Numbered from the stretch's first letter, positions 1-9,072 are shown. The stretch: 64,000 nt of DNA from Streptococcus gallinaceus (GCF_024170225.1 NZ_JALJXU010000006.1:1-64000); one strand, 5' to 3'. Numbers and translations: made by a program. Notes: generated by a model from the letters alone, not told the origin.

Positions 1-95
1 GATACACCTGTACCCATGCCGAACACAGCAGTTAAGCCCTAGAACGCCTGAAGTAGTTGGGGGTTGCCCCCTGTGAGATACGGTAGTCGCTTAGC
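1..95 (+). rRNA. rrf: 5S ribosomal RNA, 3' part
   Basis: The window opens inside a 5S rRNA. The GAACACAGCAGTTAAGCCC segment and the closing GTCGCTTAGC are characteristic of streptococcal 5S. About 20 bases of the 5' end lie outside the window. A tRNA-Val follows after 4 bases, the usual rRNA operon layout in streptococci. Confidence 0.93.
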
Positions 96-99
96 AATT

Positions 100-172
100 G
101 GGAGTTTAGCTCAGCTGGGAGAGCATCTGCCTTACAAGCAGAGGGTCAGCGGTTCGATCCCGTTAACTCCCA
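100..172 (+). tRNA. tRNA-Val (TAC)
   Basis: A complete cloverleaf: acceptor GGGAGTT pairs with AACTCCC, discriminator A, anticodon loop CTTACAA giving TAC. It is the first tRNA of the array downstream of the 5S gene. Confidence 0.97.
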
Positions 173-175
173 TAA

Positions 176-246
176 GCGGGTGTAGTTTAGTGGTAAAACT
201 ACAGCCTTCCAAGCTGTTGTCGCGAGTTCGATTCTCGTCACCCGCT
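176..246 (+). tRNA. tRNA-Gly (TCC)
   Basis: Acceptor GCGGGTG pairs with CACCCGC, discriminator T, anticodon loop CTTCCAA giving TCC. It lies 3 bases after tRNA-Val and is surely co-transcribed with it. Confidence 0.97.
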
Positions 247-285
247 TTGGACTTTGTCCATTACCACTCATTCGAAAGAATGTTT

Positions 286-359
<74 letters not shown>

Positions 360-369
360 TTAATAATAT

Positions 370-441
370 GGTTCGTTGGTCAAGGGGTTAAGACACCGCC
401 TTTTCACGGCGGTAACACGGGTTCGAATCCCGTACGGACTA
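370..441 (+). tRNA. tRNA-Glu (TTC)
   Basis: Anticodon loop TTTTCAC gives TTC. The acceptor GGTTCGT pairs with ACGGACT through two wobble pairs (first position and T373-G437), so the arm is a little weaker than in its neighbours but complete. Confidence 0.96.
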
Positions 442-447
442 TATATT

Positions 448-537
448 GGAGGATTACCCAAGTCCGGCTGAAGGGAACGGTCTTGAAAACCGTCAGACGT
501 GTAAAAGCGTGCGTGGGTTCGAATCCCACATCCTCCT
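448..537 (+). tRNA. tRNA-Ser (TGA)
   Basis: A class II tRNA of 90 nt with a long variable arm. Acceptor GGAGGAT pairs with ATCCTCC and the anticodon is TGA. The discriminator base is T. Confidence 0.96.
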
Positions 538-546
538 TACACACAT

Positions 547-620
<74 letters not shown>

Positions 621-624
621 TATT

Positions 625-697
625 GGCTCGGTAGCTCAGTTGGTAGAGCAATGGATTGAAGCTCCATGTGTCGGCGGTTCGATTCCGTCTCGCGCCA
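625..697 (+). tRNA. tRNA-Phe (GAA)
   Basis: Anticodon GAA in the loop TTGAAGC region, and a normal T-arm. The acceptor GGCTCGG faces TCGCGCC, leaving a T628-C693 mismatch at the fourth pair and a G-T pair at the seventh. This may be tolerated or a strain-specific change. Confidence 0.94.
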
Positions 698-714
698 TTA
701 AAACTTTATATTCT

Positions 715-795
715 GGAAGGGTAGCGAAGAGGCTAAACGCGGCGGACTGTAAATCCGCTCCTTCGGGTTCGGGGGTTCGAATCCCTCCCCTTCCA
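715..795 (+). tRNA. tRNA-Tyr (GTA)
   Basis: A class II tRNA with acceptor GGAAGGG/CCCTTCC, anticodon GTA and a variable arm CTCCTTCGGGTT. Discriminator A. Confidence 0.97.
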
Positions 796-802
796 TACCT
801 TT

Positions 803-873
803 ACGGGCATAGTTTAAAGGTAGAACTAAGGTCTCCAAAACCTTCAGTGTGGGTTCAATTCCTACTGCCCGTG
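803..873 (+). tRNA. tRNA-Trp (CCA)
   Basis: Acceptor ACGGGCA pairs with TGCCCGT, discriminator G, anticodon CCA in the loop CTCCAAA. Confidence 0.97.
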
Positions 874-882
874 TTACAATAT

Positions 883-956
883 GGCGGGTGTGGTGAAGTG
901 GTTAACACATCAGATTGTGGCTCTGACATTCGTGGGTTCGATTCCCATCACTCGCC
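883..956 (+). tRNA. tRNA-His (GTG)
   Basis: Anticodon GTG. The extra G at position -1 (883) faces C956, the identity pair of histidine tRNAs, and the acceptor GCGGGTG pairs with CACTCGC. Confidence 0.97.
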
Positions 957-967
957 TATTTTATTAT

Positions 968-1039
968 TGGGGTATAGCCAAGCGGTAAGGCAAGGGACTT
1001 TGACTCCCTCATGCGTTGGTTCGAATCCAGCTACCCCAG
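968..1039 (+). tRNA. tRNA-Gln (TTG)
   Basis: Acceptor TGGGGTA pairs with TACCCCA, discriminator G, anticodon TTG in the loop CTTTGAC. Confidence 0.97.
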
Positions 1040-1049
1040 TTGACACTAA

Positions 1050-1133
1050 GCCGGCGTGGCGGAATTGGCAGACGCGCTGGACTCAAAATCCAGTGTCCGC
1101 AAGGACGTGCCGGTTCGACCCCGGCCGCCGGTA
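1050..1133 (+). tRNA. tRNA-Leu (CAA)
   Basis: A class II tRNA of 84 nt. The loop CTCAAAA gives anticodon CAA, and the variable arm is TGTCCGCAAGGACG. It is the last tRNA of the array; the terminator follows 10 bases later. Confidence 0.96.
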
Positions 1134-1142
1134 TAGCTTAGT

Positions 1143-1167
1143 AAAGAACCTTTGGGTTCTTTTTTTT
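1143..1167 (+). terminator. terminator of the rRNA-tRNA operon
   Basis: An 8-bp stem AAAGAACC/GGTTCTTT with a TTTG loop runs into a T tract. It lies directly after the last tRNA. Confidence 0.9.
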
Positions 1168-1249
1168 GTTTTAAAGAATATGGGGAAGGGGCTTTACTTA
1201 TCAAGAAAGTTAGCTATTTCCAAAAATTTGCAGAAACGCTTCATAATTC

Positions 1250-1289
1250 TTGTCAAAAGTATTTTTTTAATGTATAATTAACTAGTTAA
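1250..1289 (+). promoter_or_regulatory. adcR promoter with AdcR operator
   Basis: A TTGTCA -35 box (1250-1255) and TATAAT -10 box (1273-1278) are 17 bases apart. The palindrome TTAACTAGTTAA at 1278-1289 matches the known AdcR operator TTAACYRGTTAA at every base and starts on the last base of the -10. Zinc-loaded AdcR bound there would block RNA polymerase, so the operon should be autorepressed by zinc. Confidence 0.9.
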
Positions 1290-1321
1290 TTAACAAGTTT
1301 ACGAAAAATGAGGTACTTCAT

Positions 1322-1765
1322 ATGAATCAAGTTGCGCATCAGATTGATCAAGCTTTGCGTGAGATTGTGTTATGCTCTGAAAATCAATTAGAAATTTTAG
1401 TTGGTCATTGTCAGAGTGATGTGACGTTGACCAATACTCAGGAGCATATTTTGATGTTGATTGAGGATTCGTCTTTTACCAATTCTGAAATTGCTAAGCA
1501 ATTAAATGTTAGTCAGGCTGCTATTACTAAGGCGATTAAGTCTTTGATGGCGCAAGGGATGTTGTTGGCAGTTCGGGATGAGAAGGATGCTCGTGTTATT
1601 CATTATCAATTGACGGATTTGGCTAAGCCAATCGCTGAGGAACATAGCCATCATCATCATCATACGATTGAGTCTTACAATGAGCTTCTGACGGCTTATT
1701 CTGACAGTGAGCAGGAAATTATTAGTCGTTTTTTGAATGATTTGATTGGAAAGATTCGTAAATAA
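1322..1765 (+). CDS. adcR: AdcR, zinc-responsive MarR-family repressor
   Basis: A 147-residue MarR-family winged-helix repressor that senses zinc in the cytoplasm and shuts off zinc uptake when zinc is sufficient. The metal ligands described for pneumococcal AdcR are all present at the same numbers: Glu24, Cys30, Glu41, His42, His108 and His112, the last two in the run EHSHHHHH. The recognition helix lies around residues 62-76 ([13 protein letters not shown]). It is first in adcRCBA, and its own operator overlaps the promoter. The gene ends one base before the adcC start, so translation is probably coupled. The length is normal for the family. Confidence 0.96.
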   Translation: MNQVAHQIDQALREIVLCSENQLEILVGHCQSDVTLTNTQEHILMLIEDSSFTNSEIAKQLNVSQAAITKAIKSLMAQGMLLAVRDEKDARVIHYQLTDLAKPIAEEHSHHHHHTIESYNELLTAYSDSEQEIISRFLNDLIGKIRK

Positions 1766-1766
1766 G

Positions 1767-2468
1767 ATGAGATACATTACAGTTGAAGGGTTGTCTTTTC
1801 ATTATGACAATGAACCTGTTTTGGAGCATATTCATTATCACTTGGATAGTGGCGAATTTGTGACCTTGACGGGTGAAAATGGTGCTGCGAAGACAACGTT
1901 GATAAAGGCAACTTTGGGGATTTTGAAACCCAAAGAAGGTAAGGTGACGATTGCAGAGAAGAGTATTCAAGGGAAGAAATTACGGATGGCTTATTTGCCG
2001 CAGCAGATTGCTAGTTTCAATGCTGGATTTCCGAGTACGGTTTATGAGTTTGTAAAATCGGGTCGTTATCCTCGTAATGGCTGGTTTCGTCGTTTGACCA
2101 AGCATGATGAGGAGCATATCAAGGCCAGTTTAGATGCAGTTGGTATGTGGGAACATCGTGATAAGCAATTAGGAGCACTTAGCGGTGGTCAGAAGCAGCG
2201 TGCGGTCATTGCTCGAATGTTTGCTTCAGATCCAGATATTTTCATTCTAGATGAGCCTACAACGGGTATGGATAGTGGGACAAAGGATGCTTTTTATGAA
2301 TTGATGCACCATAGTGCAAAGAAACATGGAAAGTCAGTTTTGATGATTACACATGATCCAGATGAGCTTGAGAAATATGCTGATCGAAATATTTACTTGA
2401 TTCGTGACCAGAAGTCTCCTTGGCGTTGCTTCAATGTGCATGGCGTTGAAGAAGGAGGTGCGGAATAG
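1767..2468 (+). CDS. adcC: AdcC, ATP-binding subunit of the zinc ABC importer
   Basis: A 233-residue cytoplasmic ATPase that powers AdcB-mediated zinc import. It shows an ABC signature (LSGGQKQR), a Walker B ([11 protein letters not shown]) and a switch His (ITHD). The Walker A is GENGAAKT at residues 36-43: the glycine before the lysine is alanine, as I recall for pneumococcal AdcC, so this is probably a lineage trait and not a defect. A longer in-frame reading from a TTG at 1746 is possible, but ATG 1767 immediately after the adcR stop matches the family start MRYITVE. adcB starts one base after its stop. Confidence 0.95.
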   Translation: MRYITVEGLSFHYDNEPVLEHIHYHLDSGEFVTLTGENGAAKTTLIKATLGILKPKEGKVTIAEKSIQGKKLRMAYLPQQIASFNAGFPSTVYEFVKSGRYPRNGWFRRLTKHDEEHIKASLDAVGMWEHRDKQLGALSGGQKQRAVIARMFASDPDIFILDEPTTGMDSGTKDAFYELMHHSAKKHGKSVLMITHDPDELEKYADRNIYLIRDQKSPWRCFNVHGVEEGGAE

Positions 2469-2469
2469 T

Positions 2470-3288
2470 ATGTTTGATTTTTCTATTTTGAATTATGATT
2501 TCATGCAACGTGCTTTTCTAGCGATTATTGCGATGAGTCTCTTCTCGCCAATTTTGGGAATTTTCTTGATTTTACGTCGTCAGAGTTTGATGAGTGATAC
2601 GCTGAGCCACGTTTCATTGGCAGGGGTTGCCTTTGGATTGGTATTGGGGATTTCACCGACTTTGTCAACGATTATTGTGGTCATTGTGGCAGCTGTTTTC
2701 TTGGAGTACTTGCGTACGGTCTACAAAAATTTCATGGAAATTGGTACGGCCATTCTCATGTCGACAGGGTTGGCAATTTCCTTGATTTTGATGAATCGTG
2801 GTGGCGGTAGTCGTAGTAGTGTTAGTCTGGAACAATATTTGTTCGGCTCTATTGTGACCATCAATCAGGAGCAGGTCATTGCTTTATTTGTGATTGCGCT
2901 TGTCGTGATTGTTTTGACCTTGCTATTTTTACGCCCAATGTATATCTTGACCTTTGATGAGGATACTGCCTTTGTGGATGGTTTGCCGGTTCGTGCCATG
3001 TCGATTGCATTTAATGTGATTACGGGTGTGGCTATTGCTTTGATGATCCCGGCAGCTGGAGCACTCTTGGTATCGACGATTATGGTCTTGCCAGCTTCGA
3101 TTGCCTTGCGTCTTGGAAAAAGTTTTAAATCCGTTATCTTTATTGGGATGGGGCTTGGATTCTTTGGTATGGTGACTGGTTTGTTTGCCTCTTACTATGC
3201 AGAGACGCCTGCTAGTGCAAGTATTACCTTGATTTTTATTAGTATCTTTTTAGTAGTAAATGTGTTCAATAAATTTTTGAAAAAATAG
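2470..3288 (+). CDS. adcB: AdcB, zinc ABC importer permease
   Basis: A 272-residue membrane permease of the ZnuB/MntB family, which forms the channel fed by AdcA. Many hydrophobic helices are visible, and the family's early segment LRRQSLMSDTLSHVSLAGVAFG is present in essence (residues about 34-55). The start is ATG 2470, with a GGAGG site at 2454-2458 in the 3' end of adcC; the longer frame upstream overlaps adcC and is not needed. It is tightly linked to adcC and adcA. Confidence 0.95.
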   Translation: MFDFSILNYDFMQRAFLAIIAMSLFSPILGIFLILRRQSLMSDTLSHVSLAGVAFGLVLGISPTLSTIIVVIVAAVFLEYLRTVYKNFMEIGTAILMSTGLAISLILMNRGGGSRSSVSLEQYLFGSIVTINQEQVIALFVIALVVIVLTLLFLRPMYILTFDEDTAFVDGLPVRAMSIAFNVITGVAIALMIPAAGALLVSTIMVLPASIALRLGKSFKSVIFIGMGLGFFGMVTGLFASYYAETPASASITLIFISIFLVVNVFNKFLKK

Positions 3289-3297
3289 GAGAAAATC

Positions 3298-4800
3298 ATG
3301 AAAAAATTAGCAGTTTTAGGGTTGAGTTTGTCAGCTCTAGTCTTAGTTGCTTGTAGTAATTCAGCCGAGAAAAAGAGTGAGTTGGATATTGTAACAACTT
3401 TCTATCCGGTCTATGAATTTACAAAACAAGTTGCAGGAAATACTGCAGATGTAGAACTCTTAGTTGAAGCTGGTACAGAGCCACATGACTACGAGCCTTC
3501 TGCAAAGGACATTGCTGAAATTCAAGAAGCAGATGCTTTTGTATACGAAAATGAAAACATGGAAACTTGGGTTTCTAAACTTGATAGTAAAAAAGTGAAG
3601 GCTATCAAGGCGACTGAGGGTATGGTTCTATTGCCAGGTGGTGAAGAGGAAGAGCACGATCATGGGCATGAAGAGGGGCACGAAGGTCACCACCATGCTT
3701 ATGACCCACACGTGTGGTTGTCACCTGAGCGCGCTATTAAAATGGTAGAGTCTATCCGTGACCAATTGAGTAAAAAATTCCCAGATAAGAAAGCTACTTT
3801 TGAGAAAAATGCCGCAGCTTATATTAAGAAATTGACAGCTTTGGATAAAAAATATGACGACAGCATGGCACAAGCTAAGCAAAAAGCCTTTGTGACACAG
3901 CATACAGCCTTTGCTTATCTTGCTTTGGATTACGGTTTGAAACAAGTCGGAATTACAGGCGTTTCTGCTGATACAGAACCAACAGTTGCTCGTTTGGCTG
4001 AATTGAGCAGATATGTGAAGGACAATGGTATCAAGTATATCTATTTTGAAGAAAATGCTTCTAAGAAGGTTGCTGAGACCTTGGCCAAGGAAACTGGTGC
4101 AAAAACTGCTGTTTTGAATCCATTGGAAAGCTTGACGGAAGAACAAATGGACAAGGGTGAAGATTATATTTCTGTCATGGAAGAAAATCTGAAATCTCTT
4201 GAAAAGACAACTTCTCAAGCTGGTCCTGAAATTAAACCAGAAACTGCTGCTGAAACAGCTAAGACAGTTTACAATGGTTATTTTGCGGATGCGGATATCA
4301 AAGACCGCGAGTTGTCAGACTACGCAGGTGAATGGCAATCTGTTTATCCACTCTTGAAAGATGGTACTTTGGATCAAGTCTTTGATTACAAAGCAAAATT
4401 GAAGGGGGACATGACAGCGGCAGAATACAAAGCTTACTATGACACAGGCTACAAATCAGATATCAGCAACATCAATATCAAGGGTGATACAATGGAATTT
4501 GTAGTAAATGGTAAATCAGAAAAACATACCTACAAATATGTTGGTTATAAGGTATTGAATTACAAAAAAGGAAATCGTGGGGTTCGATTCCTCTTTGAAG
4601 CAACAGATGCAAATCCTGGTCAATTTAAATACGTTCAATTTAGTGACCACGGTATTGCTCCAAGCAAAGCTTTCCACTTCCATATCTTCTACGGCAATAC
4701 TAGCCAAGATGAGATTTTGAATGAATTGGAAAACTGGCCAACATTCTATCCAAGTGATAAATCAGGTATTGAAATTGCACAAGAAATGATGGCTCACTAA
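3298..4800 (+). CDS. adcA: AdcA, zinc-binding lipoprotein with C-terminal ZinT domain
   Basis: A 500-residue two-domain zinc receptor anchored outside the membrane. The signal peptide ends in the lipobox LVAC, with lipid-modified Cys19. Residues about 25-305 are the ZnuA-like cluster A-I domain, with an acidic His-rich loop (EEEEHDHGHEEGHEGHHH) typical of zinc receptors. Residues about 315-500 form a ZinT domain ending in the HFHIFYG region, which supplies extra zinc capture. This fusion is the streptococcal AdcA form. It is the last gene of adcRCBA and is followed by a strong terminator. Confidence 0.96.
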   Translation: MKKLAVLGLSLSALVLVACSNSAEKKSELDIVTTFYPVYEFTKQVAGNTADVELLVEAGTEPHDYEPSAKDIAEIQEADAFVYENENMETWVSKLDSKKVKAIKATEGMVLLPGGEEEEHDHGHEEGHEGHHHAYDPHVWLSPERAIKMVESIRDQLSKKFPDKKATFEKNAAAYIKKLTALDKKYDDSMAQAKQKAFVTQHTAFAYLALDYGLKQVGITGVSADTEPTVARLAELSRYVKDNGIKYIYFEENASKKVAETLAKETGAKTAVLNPLESLTEEQMDKGEDYISVMEENLKSLEKTTSQAGPEIKPETAAETAKTVYNGYFADADIKDRELSDYAGEWQSVYPLLKDGTLDQVFDYKAKLKGDMTAAEYKAYYDTGYKSDISNINIKGDTMEFVVNGKSEKHTYKYVGYKVLNYKKGNRGVRFLFEATDANPGQFKYVQFSDHGIAPSKAFHFHIFYGNTSQDEILNELENWPTFYPSDKSGIEIAQEMMAH

Positions 4801-4807
4801 TCAGATT

Positions 4808-4835
4808 AATCCACTGCTAGGCAGTGGATTTTTTG
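4808..4835 (+). terminator. adc operon terminator
   Basis: A 10-bp stem AATCCACTGC/GCAGTGGATT with a TAG loop, followed by T5. It separates adcA from the glycan importer. Confidence 0.9.
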
Positions 4836-4896
4836 TATGTAAGAGGCAAGAAAATTTACACCTATAATTTGTTTTATGAAATCTATACTTTGTGGC

Positions 4897-4925
4897 TTAT
4901 ACAAAATAAAAGCGCTTACTATAAT
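4897..4925 (+). promoter_or_regulatory. promoter with cre site before the glycan importer
   Basis: A perfect TATAAT -10 (4920-4925) has only a weak -35 (TTATAC, 4897-4902). The sequence ATAAAAGCGCTTACTA at 4906-4921 fits a CcpA catabolite-response element and fills the space between the two boxes. CcpA binding here should repress, so the importer is probably off on glucose. Confidence 0.72.
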
Positions 4926-4964
4926 TAGAATATAAAAACGAGTTCAACAAAAGGAGGTTGGCAA

Positions 4965-5918
4965 ATGAAGAAAGCGACCACGAAGAAGAAAAAATCCTTT
5001 TGGAAAAACGTATTTCGCTATAAGGCGCTATTGCTGATGGTCTTGCCAGGCTTTGTCTGGTTTATATTTTTCTTTTACATACCAGTGTTAGCCAATGTAG
5101 TTGCCTTTAAAAATTTCCATTATTCAGCGGGTGGTTTTTTTCAAAGTTTGAAGGAAAGTCCATGGGTTGGATTTGATAATTTTAAATACCTCTTTGCTTC
5201 AAATGACGCTTGGCTGATTACGCGTAATACAATTGGTTACAACTTGGTCTTCTTGGCCTTTAATGTATTTTTTGCGATTGCCTTTGCGATTGTCATGAGT
5301 GAGTTGCGCAATAAGAAACTGGTGAAGGTTTACCACACAATGTCCTTGTTGCCTTACTTCTTATCGTGGGTAGTCATTCAGTATTTCTTGGGAGCCTTTT
5401 TAAATCCAGACCGCGGTTTGATCAATAGTTTGATTGTTCAACACGGAGGAAAAGGAATCATGTGGTACTCCACCACGACGTGGTGGCCGTTCATTTTGCT
5501 CTTTATGAGTGTCTGGAAAGGTCTTGGCTACAATAGTATTATTTACTATGCTTCTATCATGGGGATTAGTGATACCTATTATGAAGCTGCAATGGTGGAT
5601 GGTGCTAGTAAGTGGCAACAAATCAAGAATATTACGATTCCTCAGCTTTTGCCAATGATGTCAGTGCTGTTGATTATCAACATCGGAAATATCTTCCGTT
5701 CAGATTTTGGTCTTTTCTATCAACTTCCAAAGAATTCGGGTGCTTTGTATGAAGTAACAAACGTTTTGGACACCTACGTCTACAATAGCTTGACTGCGAC
5801 GGGAGATATCGGTATGGCTTCAGCTGCTAGTCTCTATCAGTCGGTAGTTGGAACCTGTATTTTGTTGATAACAAATGCGATTGTTCGACGTATGGATCCT
5901 GACGGCGCGTTGTTCTAG
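4965..5918 (+). CDS. sugar ABC transporter permease, LplB type (NgtP1-like)
   Basis: A 317-residue inner-membrane permease of the MalF/LplB group with six predicted helices after a Lys-rich N-terminus. The EAA loop that contacts the ATPase is visible as YYEAAMVDGASKWQQIKNI near residues 205-223. With the next two genes it has the order and size of the pneumococcal SP_0090-0092 system described as an N-glycan importer. That assignment is from memory of family resemblance. No ATPase gene is nearby, as expected for carriers served by a shared MsmK. The ribosome site is AAAGGAGG. Confidence 0.88.
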   Translation: MKKATTKKKKSFWKNVFRYKALLLMVLPGFVWFIFFFYIPVLANVVAFKNFHYSAGGFFQSLKESPWVGFDNFKYLFASNDAWLITRNTIGYNLVFLAFNVFFAIAFAIVMSELRNKKLVKVYHTMSLLPYFLSWVVIQYFLGAFLNPDRGLINSLIVQHGGKGIMWYSTTTWWPFILLFMSVWKGLGYNSIIYYASIMGISDTYYEAAMVDGASKWQQIKNITIPQLLPMMSVLLIINIGNIFRSDFGLFYQLPKNSGALYEVTNVLDTYVYNSLTATGDIGMASAASLYQSVVGTCILLITNAIVRRMDPDGALF

Positions 5919-5927
5919 GAGGCAGAA

Positions 5928-6854
5928 ATGGAGAAAAAGAAAAAAGTAAAAAAAGTCAATGTACGGACGTTTGATAAACGAACAGATTTTATTTTTAATG
6001 TTTTGATAGCCCTGTTCTCTCTCTCTTGTATTATTCCCTTTGTCTTTGTCATCATTATCTCGCTAACGGATGAAAATTATCTATTGGAGCATGGATATAG
6101 TTTCTTTCCAAAATTGATGTCGTTACATGCTTATCATTATGTTTTTGAGGGAGCAATGGCTCAGCGGATTATGCGTTCTTTTGGGGTATCTATCTTTGTA
6201 ACTGTGGTGGGAACCATCATCAATACAACGATGACATCGACCTACGCTTATGCGATTTCACGGCCGTATTTCCCATATCGTCGATTCTTTACAATCTATG
6301 CTTTGATCACCATGCTCTTTTCATCAGGGATGGTAGCAAACTACTTGGTTGTGACCAATCTTCTCCAGCTCAAGGATTCGATTTGGGCCTTGATTTTGCC
6401 GATGGCATTGGGGCCATTCGGGATAATGATCATGCGGACCTTCTTTAAGAAGACGGTTCCAGATAGCATTATCGAATCTGCTCGGATTGATGGCGCGAGT
6501 GAATTCAAAGTATTTGTCAAAATTGTTTTACCGCTGGCCGTGCCAGGGATTGCGACAATCAGTCTCTTTTCAGCCTTGAGCTATTGGAATGACTGGTTCC
6601 AAGCGCTACTTTACATTCAAAATGATGCGCTGTTTCCAATGCAATTCTTGCTGATGAAAATCCAAAACAACTTACAGGCTTTAGCAGAAAATGTTGGTAT
6701 GAGTGCTCAGGTGTCAGAAGGTCTGGCTTCCTTGCCAAAAGAGTCTGTGCGGATGGCCATCGTCGTGATTGCAACATTACCAATTGCTGTCACCTATCCA
6801 TTCTTCCAAAAACACTTTGTTGGTGGTTTGACGATTGGTGGGGTAAAAGAGTAG
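5928..6854 (+). CDS. sugar ABC transporter permease, YtcP/MalG type (NgtP2-like)
   Basis: A 308-residue second permease half, MalG/YtcP group. It starts 9 bases after its partner with a GGAGG site inside the gap. The ATPase-docking loop IIESARIDGASEFKVFVKIVLP lies near residues 182-203 (shown in part: ARIDGASEF). It should pair with the upstream permease to form the membrane channel. The C-terminus LTIGGVKE is the usual ending of this subfamily. Confidence 0.88.
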   Translation: MEKKKKVKKVNVRTFDKRTDFIFNVLIALFSLSCIIPFVFVIIISLTDENYLLEHGYSFFPKLMSLHAYHYVFEGAMAQRIMRSFGVSIFVTVVGTIINTTMTSTYAYAISRPYFPYRRFFTIYALITMLFSSGMVANYLVVTNLLQLKDSIWALILPMALGPFGIMIMRTFFKKTVPDSIIESARIDGASEFKVFVKIVLPLAVPGIATISLFSALSYWNDWFQALLYIQNDALFPMQFLLMKIQNNLQALAENVGMSAQVSEGLASLPKESVRMAIVVIATLPIAVTYPFFQKHFVGGLTIGGVKE

Positions 6855-6927
6855 GATTTGGATGGCAGGCCGTGTGGTCAATTCATTTAATTTGTCTTAA
6901 CAAAGAAAAAACTTAGGAGGTTCACTT

Positions 6928-8382
6928 ATGAAAAAGTGGCAACGACTATTATGCTTTGCAGGTACAGCTTTAGCAGCTACCAGCTTGGTTGCATGTGGCA
7001 GCGGAAAATCTGCTTCAACTGAAAAAGGTGGCAACACCAAATTATTGATGTACCAAATCGGTGAAAAACCTGATAACTTTGATAAGTTGATGGAAATCGC
7101 CAACAAACGCATCAAAGAAAAAACTGGTGCAACCATTGATATGCAGTACATCGGTTGGGGTGAATGGGGGGATAAGATGAGTACGATCATCGCTTCAGGT
7201 GAAAGCTATGATATTGCTTATGCTTACAACTATGTGGTAAATGCGCAAAAAGGTGCCTTTGCTGATTTGACAGATTTGATGCCAAAATATGCCAAGGAAA
7301 CCTATGATAATCTTGAACCAGCTTACATCCAAGGGAACTTGGTAAATGGTAAATTGTATGCCTTCCCAGTAGATGCCAATGTTTATGCTCAACAAATGTT
7401 GTCATTCAATAAAAAATTCTTGGATAAATACAACTTGGATATCTCAGGGATTAAATCCTATGCAGATGCTGAACCAATCTTGAAAGCTTTCCATGAAAAA
7501 GAACCAAACGTTGCAGCATTTGCTATTGGTCAAGTATTTAACCTTTCAGGTGACTATGATTACCCACTCAACAAAAACAATCCATTTGCAGTGAAAGTTG
7601 ATGCTGGAAAAGCAACTATTATCAACCCATACGCTGAAGATTCTTTCAAAGCAAACTTACGTTTGATGCATAAATGGTACCAAGAAGGTTTGATTCCAAG
7701 TGATGCGGCTACAAACACTGAAGGTTACCCACTTGATGGTGACACTTGGTTCATGCGCGAAGAAACACAAGGTCCTATGGACTACGGCGACACCATCCTT
7801 ACAAATGCTGCCGGCAAAGAAATCGTTTCTCGTCCATTGACAAAAGCCTTGAAGACAACTTCACAAGCCCAAATGGCAAACTTTGTCGTATCAAATGCTT
7901 CTAAGAACAAAGAAAAGGCAGTTGAAGTATTGGCGCTTTTAAACAGTGACCCAGAATTGCTCAATGGCTTGGTATATGGTGTAGAAGGCGAAGCTTGGGA
8001 AAAAGTCGGCGACAAGAAAATTAAATTGCTTGACGGCTACAAACCAGGTACACACATGTCAGCATGGAACACTGGTAACAACAAGATTCTCTACACACAA
8101 GAATCTATCACAGATGAGATGATTGCAAAACGCGACCAATCTATCAAAGATGCAGCTGAATCACCAATTCTTGGTTTTGCGGTGAATACAGACAGCATTA
8201 AGACTGAGTTGTCAAACATCTCAAACGTTATGAACCGGTACAAAGCAAGTTTGAACACAGGTACCGTTGATCCAGATGCCACTCTTCCAAAATTCTTGTC
8301 AGACTTGAAAGATGCTGGATGGGACAAAGTTCAAGCTGAATTGCAAAAACAATTGGACGAATTTGTTGCACATAAAAAATAA
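6928..8382 (+). CDS. oligosaccharide-binding lipoprotein, NgtS-like
   Basis: A 484-residue extracellular solute-binding lipoprotein. The signal peptide ends in the lipobox LVAC, with lipidated Cys23. The rest is a family-1 solute-binding fold with a DUF3502-type C-terminal end, as in LplA/YtcQ proteins. Size and gene order match pneumococcal NgtS, reported to bind released N-glycans, so complex glycan uptake is the best inference. The actual ligand cannot be read from the sequence. The sialidase encoded convergently downstream supports a host-glycan role. The start has a strong AGGAGG site 8 bases upstream. Confidence 0.85.
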   Translation: MKKWQRLLCFAGTALAATSLVACGSGKSASTEKGGNTKLLMYQIGEKPDNFDKLMEIANKRIKEKTGATIDMQYIGWGEWGDKMSTIIASGESYDIAYAYNYVVNAQKGAFADLTDLMPKYAKETYDNLEPAYIQGNLVNGKLYAFPVDANVYAQQMLSFNKKFLDKYNLDISGIKSYADAEPILKAFHEKEPNVAAFAIGQVFNLSGDYDYPLNKNNPFAVKVDAGKATIINPYAEDSFKANLRLMHKWYQEGLIPSDAATNTEGYPLDGDTWFMREETQGPMDYGDTILTNAAGKEIVSRPLTKALKTTSQAQMANFVVSNASKNKEKAVEVLALLNSDPELLNGLVYGVEGEAWEKVGDKKIKLLDGYKPGTHMSAWNTGNNKILYTQESITDEMIAKRDQSIKDAAESPILGFAVNTDSIKTELSNISNVMNRYKASLNTGTVDPDATLPKFLSDLKDAGWDKVQAELQKQLDEFVAHKK

Positions 8383-8410
8383 GATGTAAGACTAGATGTA
8401 AAGATAGTGA

Positions 8411-8433
8411 GAGGGCTAGTGATAGCCCTCTTT
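8411..8433 (+). terminator. weak intra-operon terminator-like hairpin
   Basis: A perfect 8-bp stem GAGGGCTA/TAGCCCTC with a GTGA loop is followed by only TTTG. It lies between the binding-protein gene and the DUF624 gene and would lower, not stop, downstream transcription. Confidence 0.55.
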
Positions 8434-8448
8434 GTGGAAGGAGAGAGT

Positions 8449-9072
8449 ATGGTAGATGGAAAGATGACAGGGGTGGAAAAATTATTTTACATCACTTGGA
8501 AATTGATGCAATTGACCTTCCTCTTTCATTTGTTGACAATATTGGGGGGAGTTGTATTTGGGATTGGTCCAGCTTGGGAAACAATTGTCACTCTTTTTTT
8601 AGAAACAAAAAGTTATGAGAAGAATTATTCGATTAAAAGAGCTTTTTCAGTATGGAAGTCCTCTTTTGTGAAGGCGAACCTTTGTTTCTGGCTCTTCAGT
8701 TTCATTGCTGTTTTCCTTGTTTTCAATCTCTATTGGTCTATCCAATTCCAAAATTTACTCTTTTGGATGGTTTCTTTCCTCATTATGCTTGCAATTGTGA
8801 TTAACTTCATGATGTATGTGTACTTGATTTTCTACAACGCTGAGTATGACATTCCATTTTGGGAGAATATAAAGCTCTCTTTTATCAGTGTCTTTCTTAG
8901 TTTCAAGCAATTTCTCTTGACCATGTTGGCGCTCTTTGGGGTTTTAGTGCTGACGTGGCAATATAAGGGACTCTATCTTTTTCTTACTTTTGGGTTGCTG
9001 GTCTTGTTTCTGCATCAGGTGACTCAACCGAATCGTCAGTTGATTGACCAAATGATTGAATCAGACCAATAA
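8449..9072 (+). CDS. DUF624 (YesL-family) membrane protein
   Basis: A 207-residue integral membrane protein with about five hydrophobic helices. It belongs to the YesL/DUF624 family, which regularly accompanies LplB/YtcP-type sugar importers; its biochemical role is unknown. The start ATG 8449 follows AAGGAGA at 7 bases. An earlier GTG/ATG frame at 8407 would overlap the hairpin and has no ribosome site. It is the last gene of the importer operon, before a bidirectional terminator. Confidence 0.82.
   Translation: MVDGKMTGVEKLFYITWKLMQLTFLFHLLTILGGVVFGIGPAWETIVTLFLETKSYEKNYSIKRAFSVWKSSFVKANLCFWLFSFIAVFLVFNLYWSIQFQNLLFWMVSFLIMLAIVINFMMYVYLIFYNAEYDIPFWENIKLSFISVFLSFKQFLLTMLALFGVLVLTWQYKGLYLFLTFGLLVLFLHQVTQPNRQLIDQMIESDQ

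Noticed and set aside
1650..1668. CATCATCATCAT microsatellite-like run in adcR
   Set aside because: It encodes the histidine run of AdcR that includes metal ligands His108 and His112, so protein function explains it.
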